Part shown: positions 45,210-57,300 of the stretch, piece by piece
How positions within the stretch are numbered: position 1 is the first letter of the stretch
How the letters are laid out: the number at the start of each line of letters is the position of its first letter
NCBI RefSeq assembly: GCF_041146395.1
Contig: NC_090989.1
Span: 120,775,501-120,839,500, forward strand
Length of the DNA: 64,000 nt
Reading direction: 5' to 3'
Origin: Eulemur rufifrons
Lineage: Eukaryota > Chordata > Mammalia > Primates > Lemuridae
Position numbers and translations under genes: made by a program
The notes under the pieces: model-generated
What the model saw: the letters and a program-made list of their open reading frames with translations, nothing else
Database searches by the model: none
Told to the model about the DNA's origin: nothing

Positions 45210-46400
45210 TAAGACTGTCCCTATATGTGCAATGGCTCTCTGGCTCTCATGTCAGCCAGCGGGGCCTCTGCAGTACTCACACCGAACCCATGGCTTCCTC
45301 TGGCTCTTCTCCCAGCCCTGACCCAGTTTTCGGGGTTCTTTGGGGCAATTCAGGATTTCCTGTAAGCCTCTGAGTCCTGCCTCCCCTGCCAATCACCCAT
45401 GCTGGGGAGAGCCTGCGTTTCGTGCCTCCCAGCTTGGGCCTTCTGCTCGGATCTCCCCGCTCCTGCTGCTGTTCCATCTGCCTGACAGGGAGGCTCACAG
45501 ACTCCCTCTTCTTTCCCTCCCTCCCCCCAGGAACTGTGCAGCTCCTCCTCCCTGCCCACAGCAAAATGGCAGAGAGCCTTTCTCTGCCCTCCTGCTGTCC
45601 TGCTGGTGGCCCTGCCTCTGCCTTCATGACCCTTGCCCTTTAGGTCTTAAAGGGGTCATCTCAGCCTCCACCACCTTCTATGCTCCCCTCAGGCTCACAG
45701 GGGCTGGAAGCAGGAGAGCTACATTTCCTGGAATTCCGGACTACGGGGTCTGGTCAGAGTCCCCCATGACGAGTCCTCCTACCAGACATGGGAGGGAAGA
45801 AGCGGCAGAAGTTTGGCTGCAGTCCCTGGGCAGTAGGGGTGAGCAGTTCATGGGTTTTATCAGACTTAAAGGTTTGTAGGGACCTCCAGGTGTTTTCTAT
45901 GCATCACCTGCCTCGGTGCCAGAGGTGGCCGTGACCACCGCTGGCAAGGTCTCTGGCTACCGACTCCCTGAAAGTTAGTGGCCAACCTCAGAGGGCTCAG
46001 TGGCCTACGCTGACTTTTGTCCCTCCCTTTCGAGAGTTTGGTAAACACCCGATTTCCTATATCTAATCTGATTTCATTTGAAATAACCTGGACTATTTTT
46101 ATATAAACTCCCTCCACCCCCACATACGCACTTAATACACAGCTTTTTTCTAAAATAGATTAAAACCGTTCTCCTCAAAGACGTAAGCCACACATTCGGA
46201 GAACTTGTGAGGAGCATATTCAAAGGTACCAGGACTGTGAAATCCCTCAAAGACCCCACGTGCTCTGATGAGGACAGAGGAGAGGGTGAGGTGGGACCCT
46301 AGGCTCGCCTCCTGCCTTTCCTCCTCCCTCCCCTCCTGATTCCCCTCACGCCTCTGGATGGAGACGGGACCGGATTGAAGATGGAAGAAGAGGCTGGGTG
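45210..46400. other. Intronic sequence, GC-rich in part
   Basis: No gene. A 179-codon plus-strand frame at 45340-45879 runs through pyrimidine-rich DNA, resembles no protein family, and has competing open frames on both strands. Confidence 0.5.
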
Positions 46401-46404
46401 TCAA

Positions 46405-46740
46405 CAGTGAATACCCGGTGGTTATGTGCCGGGCACTGTGTCAGAAGCTGTGCAGAAATCACCATCACTTGATTCTCAAAACAACACAGTAAGCACGCAC
46501 AATAATAATAACAACGGTGAATAAGCACCATGGGCAGGGACTTGCTCTGGGTGAGGCCTCAGGCTAGGGGCTTGGCCACATGGTCCGGGTCAATTCTTCC
46601 GTCAGACTATGAGGAAGACTTTGCCGTCACACCGTTTAACAGACAACAGAAACCAAGGTACAGCAGGGTTAGGTAGCTCGCCCAAACCTGATCGAGGTTC
46701 AGGGAAGGTGTGGTTTGAAGCTTCTGCCCGTGACCTCCAG
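46405..46740 (-). repeat. MIR SINE, antisense, with internal insertion
   Basis: Outer parts match MIR in reverse ('tgccgggcactgtgtcagaagctg', 'ttctcaaaacaacacag', then 'gaaaccaaggtacagcagggttaggtagctcgcccaaacctg'). About 110 bp of other sequence separates them. Confidence 0.75.
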
Positions 46741-48400
46741 CCATCCTCACTGGCACTCAAATCCTAAAGATGCCACATTGTCCCCCGCTACCACCCCGCT
46801 CTCCAAACGCGCTCACACCTGCTGGGACTCCTCGCTCCCCAGGACCACACTGTCCTCAGACCGGCCACACCGGGACCTCTGAAGGTTCTGCAGTTGCCCC
46901 ACCCCGAGTGTCTCCAGGGGTAATTTGATTAAAGTGATTCACCCTTTATTGTCAAGAAGCCTTCACTTTCCCCAGGAACAATTTCCTTTCAAAAGAATGG
47001 GATTAACCTTGCATTTAGTCACAAGAGTTCTGGTTTTGGGCAGGATGGTTCTGCTCATTTCTCCTCCTGCCCGCTCTCCTGCTCTCCTGGTCCCGCCTTC
47101 CCCTTCTGAAATCTTGCTCAGAGGCACTCTACTCGTCTGTAAAGCCTGCCTCAGCCTAAGATTTTGCCCTGCTCAGAGCACCACATCTGTACCTGGTTTT
47201 GCAGTAACCCCTCCCTTTCCTGGAAGCCTCCTTTCTTCCCATTCCTTCCTTTCCCAACCTTGCAAGAAACTCCTCAGCTAGAGAGAGGAGTGCAAGCCAG
47301 GGAGGCAGAGCTGCCACAGGGACAATATCAAGGCGTAGTGTGGAACAGTGGCCCATCCCTCATGATCTCCTGCAGCCCCCTAAAACCACCCCAAAGAAAC
47401 AAAACCTCTGTGGAAACAGTGCACTTGCTATACAGATGCAGCATCGTGCCTCCTCTCCCAGCCAGAGGCACCCCTAAGTTCCAGGGCCCCTCTGGACATA
47501 AGTGGATGGGCTTGGAGTGTCTGCTCTGACACTCAAGGTCGTCCCCATACCTTGGAGAAGGAAGATAGCTGTGGTGACAGGAGACAGGACAAGAGACAGG
47601 GGAGGGGAGGGAGGCGGAGCTGCATTGAAGAGTGAGCCTCATCGCTGGTGTCACTGCAGGGCCTCTGAGAAAGGGTACACAGGACGGTAATTAGCGTACA
47701 CACAGCCACACATGCACAAATTGCAGAACCATTATTTTGTAATTTCCATAACGAGGCCTGTGGAATAACAATCAAGCTAAGGGAAAGGGAAGGAGAACAA
47801 CCCTGAGGGATCTCAGGACTGCAGGCCTGCCCTGCCAAAGCCCTACCATCCCCGTGATGGCTGGGATGGGCTGGGGAGGCGGACTGCGGACAGAGACCTC
47901 CTCTCCCATGGAGGGGCGGTCTCCGTCAGCAGAGCATTTCTGAGCATGTGTACTAATGGGGTCAGGGAATCTGTGGCACCCGCAGCAGCAGGCAGAAGTC
48001 TCCCCATGCACCAGTTTTATAGAAGCATGGGCCCCTTTGGGATGGAGGCATGAGCCTGGGAGAAGGTCACCACCTTTCTGCAGGTTCAGAGCTCTACGAT
48101 CAACTCATTCTAGCATTCCAGGCCATCACTGCCTGAGCCCAAGAGAGGCATCAATTCTCTAAGAAGGGGCCATGGTGGGTAGCTGTTCAGTGGGGGTTTT
48201 GTTTGTTTGTTTGTTCGTTTGTTTTTACTGATGTCCATGACTACCCACACACTCCTAACCCTAGAACTATTTGGGGCTGAGCACTGGACGACGGAGCACT
48301 ATGGTGTTTGCTCTCAAGAACTCTTATCCCAGTGACCTCCCCTGGAAGTCACTGTGGTTGCAGGAAGCAGAGAAAAGGAAAGGGGACAGACCCAGATAAG
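46741..48400. other. Intronic sequence, nothing certain
   Basis: No gene. 47060-47200 may be eroded sense L2. The AT-rich piece at 46918-47000 has several GATTAA/AACAAT words. A (GTTT)n run lies at 48196-48228. Confidence 0.4.
48196..48228 (+). repeat. (GTTT)n simple repeat
   Basis: About eight GTTT units with one C interruption ('gtttgttcgtttgttttt'). Confidence 0.9.
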
Positions 48401-48414
48401 GGAGTGAACCTACC

Positions 48415-48485
48415 AAGATCCAAGAGAAGCCTCTGTCCAGAGAGCCAGGTACATAGTAGGTACTCAAAAGGTGTAGGTTGAATCT
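48415..48485 (+). repeat. MIR SINE 3' tail, sense
   Basis: It shows 'agagccaggtacatagtaggtactcaaaaggtgtaggttgaatc', the MIR/L2-type tail. Confidence 0.65.
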
Positions 48486-49139
48486 GAAGCCCTACTAGAA
48501 GAAGGTAAACTTTCTTTTGAAATTCAAAATTCATCTGTCACTGCATTCTTTCAGGCTCAGCCTTCTTGCTGCTGTGAGCCCCTAATAAAGATGCATGACC
48601 AGGTTTCTCTGGGCATAGCAACATGCAAGCTCCCCACCTCTCCCTCTGTCTCCCTCTTAACAGGTGTGTTGGCAATGCCTTTCTCTGTCCATTTGTCCAT
48701 CAGCACATTCACCTTACAGAACACTCTTTCAAAAGACCCCACCCTGAGGGATGTACCCAGAGATGTGCTGGCTTGGCAGTACCCAGAGCAGAGAGTACAA
48801 GAGGGTGGATAGGGCTGCTGTCCCAGGCTTCTACCTGTCTGCACATTACAGACTCAGGATCTAGGTGTGCAGCTGGTGTTTCCTGCCACCTGGGGAAATA
48901 GAGCATGGCTCCTCTCCCTCCAGGGCACAGGCAGCCTTAGGCCCCTTGAGTTCTTAGAACACCTCCTGGGAAGGACCCTTCTCTCCTCTGTCCCAGAGCT
49001 TATCAGCTTCTTCTCTTACTCCTTTCCATACTCCTTTCCAGTGGGGCACAGTGGATAAGCTGTCTGAAGGCCTCCAGCCTTCTCATGCTGGGCCTTTAAG
49101 AGTCTGGTTTCATGCCCTGTCAGACCCACTCTCGGCGGG

Positions 49140-49370
49140 AACCTGGAGGATGCAGGAGCCGAAGGTTCCAATCCAGGTTCTGCTGCTGGTTGCTTTTCAA
49201 ACTTTGGATACCTTGCTTTAGCCTCTGGGCCTCAGTTCCACCATCTGCAAAATGGAGTGACAGTAACAGCACCTACTTCAAATGGGTTCATGGGCATTAG
49301 ACAAATTGATGCTATGACATGCTTTCTATAGAGCCTACCACACAACAAAGCCTCCAAAATTGGTGTTGGT
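49140..49370 (+). repeat. MIR SINE, sense
   Basis: Near full length: 'gaaggttccaatccaggttctgctgctgg...gcctctgggcctcagttccaccatctgcaaaatggagtgacag...tagagcctaccacacaacaaagcctcc'. Confidence 0.87.
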
Positions 49371-50160
49371 TTATACTCAGACGTAAATGATGAGACCAAT
49401 GACAAAGATCAACATTCTTGGTCGTAGAGGGAGGAAAGTGTGTCCTGACTCTCATAAGTCAAAAGGCCTTCACTGTGCTGGAGCTTCTCACTTCCAGTCA
49501 CTGGGTGTGGCCCCAGGATGGGCCTCCATGGGCTTGCTCTGGTCCCTCCTATAGCACTAGGATGTGCCTGCGTGTGACCATCTAGGGTTCTCTATGTTTC
49601 CCCTTATCCCATGTCCCACATGCTATTCCTTCAGCTCCTGCTTCCCCAGCTTTCTCTGTCCAGTAAGCTCCTTCTGCCACGTGTTCCCTTCCCTAGGTTT
49701 GGGACCATCTGCCAGCAGCTCTCCAGCCACCCACTGCCCAGGGATGTACACCAGAAAGCAGGGCATGCCCGTTAGAGGACGTGGGTTCCAGAACAATGGA
49801 GAAGATGGGGGGATGGCCGACATCAGAGCTGGGAGAGGGGCAAGGATGGGATGCAAGTCACAGGCCCAGTGGCTAAGGGTGCAGGGAGCAGGAGAGCTCC
49901 CAGCTGTGTGAGTGAGGGAGAGAGGACAAGCTTGGGAGCAGAATATTGTGAGCTGAAGCTGAAGGGGTGACTTACAGAGCTGCCCAGGGGAACACCCCTG
50001 CCGGGGGGAACAGCAGGTCCTCAGCACTCAGCTGGGGTGGCCCCAGCAAGGCTGGACTGGAGGCTGAGCCTTATCCCAAGAGGTCCTGAGCCCATTCTCC
50101 CCTACTCTTCCTAGAAGAGGTGGTTCTTTTGTCAAAGCACATTCTGGAGTCTACGTCCTT
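49371..50160. other. Intronic sequence, nothing recognised
   Basis: Unique noncoding DNA with no gene; a 134-codon minus-strand frame has no recognisable product. Confidence 0.5.
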
Positions 50161-50164
50161 CCTT

Positions 50165-51370
50165 CTTTCTTCTTTATTTCTTAAATAGCTTTAAGGAAGT
50201 ATAATTAACATATCATACAATTCATTGTAAGTGTATAGTTCAACAATTTTTAATAAATGTATAGAGTTGTGCAACCATCACCACAATCCAATTTTAGAAC
50301 ACTTCCATCACCCCAAAAAGGTCCCTCAAGCCCATGTGTAGTCTGTACCTGCTCCCTAGCCCAAACCCCAGGCAATTATTGATCGACTTTCTGATTCTAT
50401 AGATTTGTCTTTTCTGGATATTTCAAGGACTCATCCAATATTCTTTTTTACAGCTGGCTTCCTTAACCTATCATAACATTTTGAGGTTCATCCGTATTGC
50501 AGCATGTGTCAGTATTTCATTCCTTTTTACTAGTGAATAGTATTCCATTGTGTAGATATACTGCATTTTGTTTAACCACTCATCTGCTAAAGAACATTTG
50601 GATTATTTCCACTTTTTGGCTACTATGAATAATGCTGCTGTGAATATCTGCATGCAAGTCATTTCATGGACATATGTTTTCATTCTGTTGAGTAGAAACC
50701 TACGAGTGGAATTGCTGGGTCAACAGGGTAAATTTATGTTTAACTTTAAAAACTGCCAACTGTTTTCCATAGCAGCTGTCCAATTTAAATCCCCACCAGT
50801 ATTGTACAAGACTTCTATTTTTTAAATTTAAAATTATATCCATTCTAGTGGATGTGAAGTAGTATATCATTGTGTTTTTAATTTGCATTTCCCTACTGAG
50901 CAGTAATGTTGAGCATCTTTTCATGTGCAGATTAATCATTTGTATATCTTCTTTGCTGAAGTCCCTATTCAAATCCTTTGCTGGTTTTAAAATTGAGTTA
51001 TTTGACTTCTTACTATTGCATTTTAAGAGTTCTTTATATATTTTGAATATAAGTCTGTTATCAGATATGTAATGTACAAATATTTTCTCCCAATCTGTGC
51101 CATGGCTTCAAAGTTTCTTAATGGTGTCTTTTGAAGAACAAAAATTTAATTCTGATGGAATCTGATTTATCAATTTTCTCTTACGGATTGTGTTTTTGGA
51201 CTCAAATCTAAGAACTCTTTGCCCTAAGGCCAAACATTTTCCTAGAATTTTTATAGTTTTTGTTTTTCCATTTAGGTCTATGATCCGTTTTGAGTTAATA
51301 TTTGGGTGTGGTGTGAGGTAATCTTGTTTTCCCTGCATATGGATACTAAGTGTTCCAGCACTCTCCCTTC
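50165..51370 (-). mobile_element. Old L1M LINE (3' UTR and ORF2 end), reverse orientation
   Basis: The plus strand shows the complement of an L1: 'aattaacatatcatacaattca', 'gttgtgcaaccatcaccacaatccaattttagaac', 'gtattccattgtgtagatatac', 'ggaattgctgggtcaacaggg', 'tttgcccta' and 'atggtgtcttttgaagaacaaaa'. The ORF2 frame is broken. It lies in the same direction as EPHB1 and is 5' truncated near 51370. Confidence 0.93.
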
Positions 51371-52595
51371 TTTCCAAATGGATGCCAGGAGCCCACCTCT
51401 TGGGATGGTTTCCATCCACTAAGGGGACTGACTATCCATTCATCCATTCCCAGCTACCTCAAATGGGAGAGAGGGCTAACACCACCTACAGGAGCCAAGG
51501 AGAAAGGTCTGGGGCTCCCCGCCAGGCAAGCCCCTTGCAGGTAAAGAGTATATCTCCTCCCTCTTGGTGTGCCTGGCCACTGTCCACACTCAGCAAGGGT
51601 TGCTTAATTGCAATGATGGAGAAGGACTATGAGTCCAAGGGGGTTGAAGCAGGACAGCAGCCTCCTGCCAGCTGCCTCTCCCTTCCTACCACCTAGGGGC
51701 TGAGAGGAGCTGCAGGTGATACCATGTAGGCCAACACACCCACCATCAGCCAGGACCCTGTTCCCAAGGGAGCACAAAGCCCATCGGCTCCCAGTTCTTG
51801 GCAGCTAGGGTGGGAGGCAGGAGAAAGAGACATTCCATCATCTCAAGATACCTCATCAGGTCCATGGGAGTGTCAGATCAATGGGCTTACTCCCTGGGGT
51901 CCCGGGTCACATGCCAGCAGAGATAGGGAAGTGGGGACTCTGAGATTGCAGGGCGAAATGCAGACAACAGCTCAGCAGCAGGCCTGCTCATCAGAAACTC
52001 ACAGACACTAGCTATCGATCCCCAGGCAATCAAACTTGGTGGCAGACAAAAGAAAAATGCCACTGGACTCTGGCACTCCAGATGTCTGAATTCCCAGCTG
52101 GGCAGTGCTGCCAGGGCAGCTGGCAAGGTTGCTCAGCCTCCAGGAAGGGCAGCAGCAGCAGGTAGGGGAGATGGCTGATGCTGTCTAGTAGTCCTGACAG
52201 GAAGCCCAGTGCCGGGGGGAGCGGCTCAGGCATCAGATCGCCATGCTCAAGGGCCCATAGTTTGAAACCACTTCTTGTATCCAGCACCTAGTCTTTCCTA
52301 GCTTCAGAGGCCACCAGATACTCCCAGAAATCTTTCCTACTCTGGTGGGCACTTGATACTCGCCCCAAACTCCAGATAGTCATTAAGGAAACCACACAAA
52401 GAATGGCAGGTGTATGACAGCCCTGACTCCTTTTGAGCAGCTTGCTGGATTAGGTGTGGTGGGCTCTCACCCTGGCCTGCAGGTCCCGCTCCTCACTCTC
52501 CATGCCCCACCCTGCTACTGCCTTGCTTGTCCCCTTTGATGCTACTCACATGGCATTTACATGCAGAGGTCACATGCAGAGCAGAGAAGAGTGAG
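51371..52595. other. Intronic sequence, nothing recognised
   Basis: Unique noncoding DNA, no gene or named repeat. Confidence 0.5.
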
Positions 52596-52604
52596 TTCCC
52601 CAAA

Positions 52605-52760
52605 ATATAAGAACTGGGAAGAGCCTTGGAAATGACCTGGTGCTATCTGTACATGTTCAGATGGGAAAACTGAGGCCCAGACGGGAGATGAGTGGCCCAA
52701 GGCCATGGCACAAGAGCCTGGTCCAAGCCTAGCTCAATGCCACTGCCTCTGGACCAGTGA
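52605..52760 (-). repeat. MIR-like SINE, antisense
   Basis: It shows 'gaactgggaagagccttggaaatgacctgg...cagatgggaaaactgaggcccagacgggagatgagtggcccaaggcc', a MIR-family core in reverse (possibly a MIR3 variant). Confidence 0.7.
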
Positions 52761-53775
52761 TTAGCACTTTTCCAGGTAGGAAACACAATAGCAGGTTTTC
52801 ATAATAAAATAATTCAAGATCTAATTAAAACTATTATGTTTAGCAGCAGATGGATAACATATTCCTGAAAGCAGGGCCCATATTATATTTATTCAATAAA
52901 ACCCCAGAGTAGTAAAGAAATATTCAAAGAGTAAAATGAACCCTAGAACAAAATGATATAATAGTTTCACATTTAAATCTGGGACTATAAAGTCTGGAAA
53001 GAGAAAAACTGAAAGCCAATAGAAAGTTCTAAACCTGAATTTGTTCAATTTTCCATTCATTCAACAAATCTATTGATTGAAATGCATCAGGTATGTTTAA
53101 ATCTGGGAGCTCATGTTGATTCTTACAAGAAATACCCCCACTGACCAATTGGAGGGTGGAGAGACCAATTCAGTATTTTGAAAACTGGTCAAGAGAAAGA
53201 ATCTAGCAATTATCTGCCTTTCCTGTACAAACCGTACCTTGATGAGGACAAGTTTCTTCTTATAAAAATATTCCAGTTAATGTGGAGAAGGAATGATAGA
53301 ATTGGAGTATTAACATTTTGCAAACCCTAATGAAATACTGGATCTGGGCAATGAGAATCAATGCCCCTAACATCAGAGAGAGACAAATAGACGTGATGTG
53401 CTCCATGGAAGGACGTGAGGTTGAAGTAGTCTTTCCAAACAAACAGGCCTGAATCTTATCAAGGCTCTTACCTCCTATTTACAGGAAATGCAGGGGACAG
53501 AGGAAGATGCTAAACACCACCACTGGAACGCAATGAACAAAGCCAGACTAGAGAACATCCCACTGGACAAACAACCTGGTTTCTTTAACAAAGAGATTCC
53601 AAGAAGAAAACCCCAATGTTTTGACCTTAGGGTAATTTCAAGAGACGGAGGGCAAACTATACATTAAAAGAGACTAAAAAGAGATTATAAACCAATTTCA
53701 ATTTCAGGACCTTCTTAGGAGCCTGATTCAAATAAATTGTGAAAAAAAGAAAAAAAGAGAGAGAGAGATTCAGGG
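52761..53775. other. AT-rich intronic sequence
   Basis: No gene. 53530-53750 ('gaacatcccactggacaaacaacctgg...gattcaaataaattg') may be the upstream part of the LINE-like 3' end that follows. A (GA)n-type run is at 53742-53769. Confidence 0.45.
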
Positions 53776-54085
53776 AATTTTGCACACTCTCTGCATATTT
53801 GATGATATTCAGGGATTATTATAAGTTTACTTAGATGTGATAATGGTATTGTGGTTATTTACTCTAAAGAACCCTTATCTTTTAGAGATACACTCTGCAA
53901 TATTTACTGATGAAATGATGTAATTGTCTTGGACTTGCTTCAACCAAGGGGGTTGGATAAAAACAGACTGGCCTTGGGTTGACAATTGTTGAAGCTGAAT
54001 GATGGTTAGAAGTGGGTTCCTTATTCTACTCTTTCTACTTTTGTGTGTGTTTGAAATTTTCCATTATAAGTGTGTTAAAAATACG
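53776..54085 (+). repeat. Interspersed repeat, LINE-like 3' end, family not certain
   Basis: It shows 'gggattattataagtttacttagatgtgataatggtattgtggttat', 'cttatcttttagagatacactctgcaatatttactgatgaaatgatg', 'gacaattgttgaagctgaatgatgg' and 'gtgtttgaaattttccattataag'. I recognise this as a common mammalian repeat end but am not sure of the subfamily. Confidence 0.7.
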
Positions 54086-54089
54086 CTCC

Positions 54090-55000
54090 TACTAGGTGAC
54101 AGGGCAGAGGATACAACAGCAAACCAGACAGGGGAGAACGGAACAAAACAAAACAAATCACTCTTGTGGAGGTTTCATTTCGGTGAGAGGAAAGAAGGAA
54201 GATGAGCGAAACAATAAACAAACAAATACACAAGAAAATTTCATATGTCAGTATATTTTATCGAGAATAAAAAAGGGTAAAATGAGGCGACAAGGATGGG
54301 GAGGGAGGGCGCTTAGGCTGCAAGGTTAGAGCTGGACACACAAGGGATCCGGGGCAATAGCTTCTGAGGCAGAGACTGTGGCAAGTGCCAGGCCCTCAGG
54401 CAGGAGGGACTGCGGGAGGGTGGATGGGCAGGGGCTCCTCTGGCTGCAGCTCAGAGCCTGGGCAGAGGCGAGGAGCCATAGGGGGAGAGCAGAGTGGGGT
54501 CAGATCTCAGATGGATGGCAAGAAATTTGGTTTCATGATAAGTGAAAGGAGAAGTCGCTGGAGGGTGTGAAAGAGGGCAGCGGTTGATCTGAGTCAGAAG
54601 CCATCCCTGGGACTGCTGTGAGGAGTGGACTGCAGGGAGCAAGAACAGAAGTGGGAGCTGGCGCCCATGCTGGAGACAAAGCCACCACCGAATGCGCGGG
54701 GGGGCTGGAAGCAGGCCGGGGACGTTGAGCGGAGGAATCAAGAATGGCCTTTTCTTGATTCAACAACTGGATCTGTCGTGGTGCCATTGATTGAGACGGT
54801 GAACAGTGGGGAGCAGTGGATGTGAAGGAGAAAATCCAGAGCTCCATGTGGGATGCTTTGAGTTTGAAATGCTACCATTAGCCACCCAGGTGGAGATGTC
54901 AAGTCAGCAGGTAAGTATATGACTCTAGAGTGCCGGTCTGGGCTGGAGATGTAAATTTTGGAGTCATTTGCATAGAGATGGTATTTAGAGCAAGGAGCTT
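54090..55000 (-). repeat. L2 LINE, long antisense fragment
   Basis: About 0.9 kb collinear with L2 in reverse: 'gcaagtgccaggccctcaggcagg', 'tggggtcagatctcagatggatggcaagaaatttgg', 'gtttgaaatgctaccattagccacccaggtggagatgtcaagtcagcagg', 'gtctgggctggagatgtaaattttggagtcatttgcatagagatgg'. Confidence 0.83.
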
Positions 55001-55254
55001 TTTCACTCCTTACCAAAATAAAGCACTGAGGGGAGGTCCCGCAGAACCTCAAAGGGAATGGTATGGCCACAGAAAGAGTGTCAAACTGCCGTAAATTTTC
55101 AACCCCCAGGGTACACATTCTGGTCTAACACTTTATCTCATCATATGACCTCAGCTTCCCTTCATGGACTCTCAGAAGAAGTCACATACATCTTTCCCCC
55201 AACTCCGCACATTTAAGTCCTGTTCTCTTTAAGGATGCTTTAATAAAGTTGTTT

Positions 55255-55485
55255 TGTTCTTATGAAGCCTTCCTAGACTAGGCTTCTCAGATTAGCTGGA
55301 AATGACCTTTCTCTCCTCTGAGCTCCACGTCTACACCTGCCTTTCTCTGAGATCTGACTGCTCTCAGCCTAATTCTATGATTATTTGGGCCCAGTCACCC
55401 CCAGCAAGACTGTGATGTTTCCAGGAGCAGAGACCCTGTCAGCCCCACCTTTGCACCCCAGCACAAAGGAAATGAATGTTTGAAA
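55255..55485 (+). repeat. L2 LINE 3' end, sense
   Basis: It shows 'tatgaagccttcctagac...gcctaattctatgattatttggg...tgatgtttccaggagcagagaccctgtcagccccacctttgcaccccagcac...gaatgtttgaa'. Confidence 0.73.
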
Positions 55486-56865
55486 GCCAGATCTCCTTAG
55501 TGGTTCTACCAGCAAAGCATACTACGCTGTTATAAAAAGGATTTAAAGGCGTTGTGCCATGCAGAGTCAAATCAGATCAGCAAAGGAAGTCTACCTGGCG
55601 GGGGTCACCTTAGCCTTTGAGAAGGACAGTATTCAAGGGTACTTTGCTCATCCCCAAAAGACTTCCCAGATGGGGAGGAGGGGCCTAGATTAGACAGACC
55701 ACCCATCTGACTCCCCCAGGACAGAATGATGTTGTAGTATAATGAACACTTGCCATGTGCATCATTTTTGACTATGTGCAGAATCAGAGCTTAGGATCTG
55801 ATACCCCTTTTCACCTACCTGTCTCAGGTACAGAACTCCCTTTCCCATGCCCCACACCCACTTCCAGTCTTGTAATCCATTATGCAACTCTCAACTCATA
55901 CTTTAGGAATCAAAATAATGCAAACATTTGTCTAAAAATGCAAAACAAGAGAGTTAAATAGAATGCGGAAAGGATATATTATAAAATTTTTAATAAATAA
56001 ACTATTAATTAATTAATTATTGTGTGTTAGTTTTTGCTTCATTACTATTTGTACCTAACCCCTCCCAAACTCCTCACAATAATAAGTAAATGACTTGAGC
56101 TGATGAAAGGGGAAAGGTCACCTTGCCCCGTGGCCTCGCCAGTCCTTTCCTTAACTCTTTGGGCCTGGGACTCTTCCCCCAATATCATGGCTCAGTCTTA
56201 CGGTGGCCTGGCCAGTTCTGCAAGTATTGCCGGTGGATAAGCCCAGAGACACCCTGGCCTTCCACCTCTGACACGATCAGGTCCCACTGGTCTGGAGCAG
56301 ATCAGGTGGGCTCCAGGGTTCTGTAGTAGGGTGGTCTTTCATTGCTGCCCAACAGAGGAACGCAGGCAGCCTGGAGTGAAGATTGGAAAATCTTACGGGT
56401 TGAGCAGAGTCCCTTGGCATAACCTAGGCCAACTTGATGGGCTTTTTCCTGCAGCATTTGAGTGGGACACCTACTTTAGCAGACATAACTCTGCGTGTCA
56501 GGTTGGGTAATGTGGCTTCTGACCCACACAACATCCACACAGAGGGAAGTCCAGCCGATTGTGGTGGTTTAGTTTGCATTGTTTAAAACTGGCAGCATTC
56601 ACTTTTTACAATACCTCTTCCACAATTAAACACATTCAGGAAATGCTGCACAGCACCTATGTTCCCAGAAAGGCTCTGAAAAGTCCTGTAGTAAAGGAAT
56701 CTGTTTGTGTTTGATTTACTGATTCTCAGTCATTGGACCATGCAATCATTCTTTCCTCTCATTTTTATGCTACGCATTCGGGGAAACACTACTTTACATC
56801 GTCACAATGAAACCATTCTGACTTTTTTGCAAACATCACAGGTCAGTGGGACTCAAGCAATCATG
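55486..56865. other. Intronic sequence; AT-rich patch at 55975-56025
   Basis: No gene. The patch is 'aataaataaactattaattaattaattattg'-like low complexity. The rest is unique. Confidence 0.5.
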
Positions 56866-56869
56866 AACA

Positions 56870-56980
56870 TCTTATCTCAGGCATAAACACATTGAGGCCC
56901 ACATAGGCCACAGGGACATGCCCACGGTCACACACATCAGCAGTGGCAGAGCTGGAACCAGACCTCATATTTCCACACCT
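56870..56980 (-). repeat. MIR SINE fragment, antisense
   Basis: It shows 'ttatctcaggcataaacacattgaggcccacataggccacagggacatgcccacggtcacacacatcagcagtggcagagctggaacc'. Confidence 0.75.
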
Positions 56981-57214
56981 CTGAATGTCTAAGGGCCTAT
57001 TCAGCTTCCCTAGGAAGGTAAGACCCTGGGATGCTATTTGGAGAAAAATATATACTTTATTGTTTATGTCTACGTTACCACCGCCCTCATCAAATTCCAT
57101 TAAGCAAATATTCGTGATATCTAAAACAGGTAAAAATCCCTTGCATTCAACAGACTCTCACGGTGAAGGTGGGAGGCTCAGCAACAATCACCCAAAAGCT
57201 CCCACTGGGTGCAA

Positions 57215-57300
57215 GCAGCTGCCTGGGCCTCCCTTTCTTCTTCCCACTTACCATTCTCCTTTCCTTCCCTCTCCCTCCCCTCCTCTCTTCCTCTCACCCT
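57215..57300. repeat. Polypyrimidine tract
   Basis: About 85 bases, mostly C and T ('cctttccttccctctccctc'). A low-complexity run, purine-rich in the EPHB1 transcript. Confidence 0.8.

Noticed and set aside
45340..45879. 179-codon plus-strand open frame
   Set aside because: Runs through pyrimidine-rich DNA, has long competing frames on both strands, and shows no domain or family resemblance.
54533..55118. Overlapping 104- and 126-codon minus-strand frames
   Set aside because: They sit in an antisense-inserted L2, so they read the L2 sense strand; LINE relics, not a gene.
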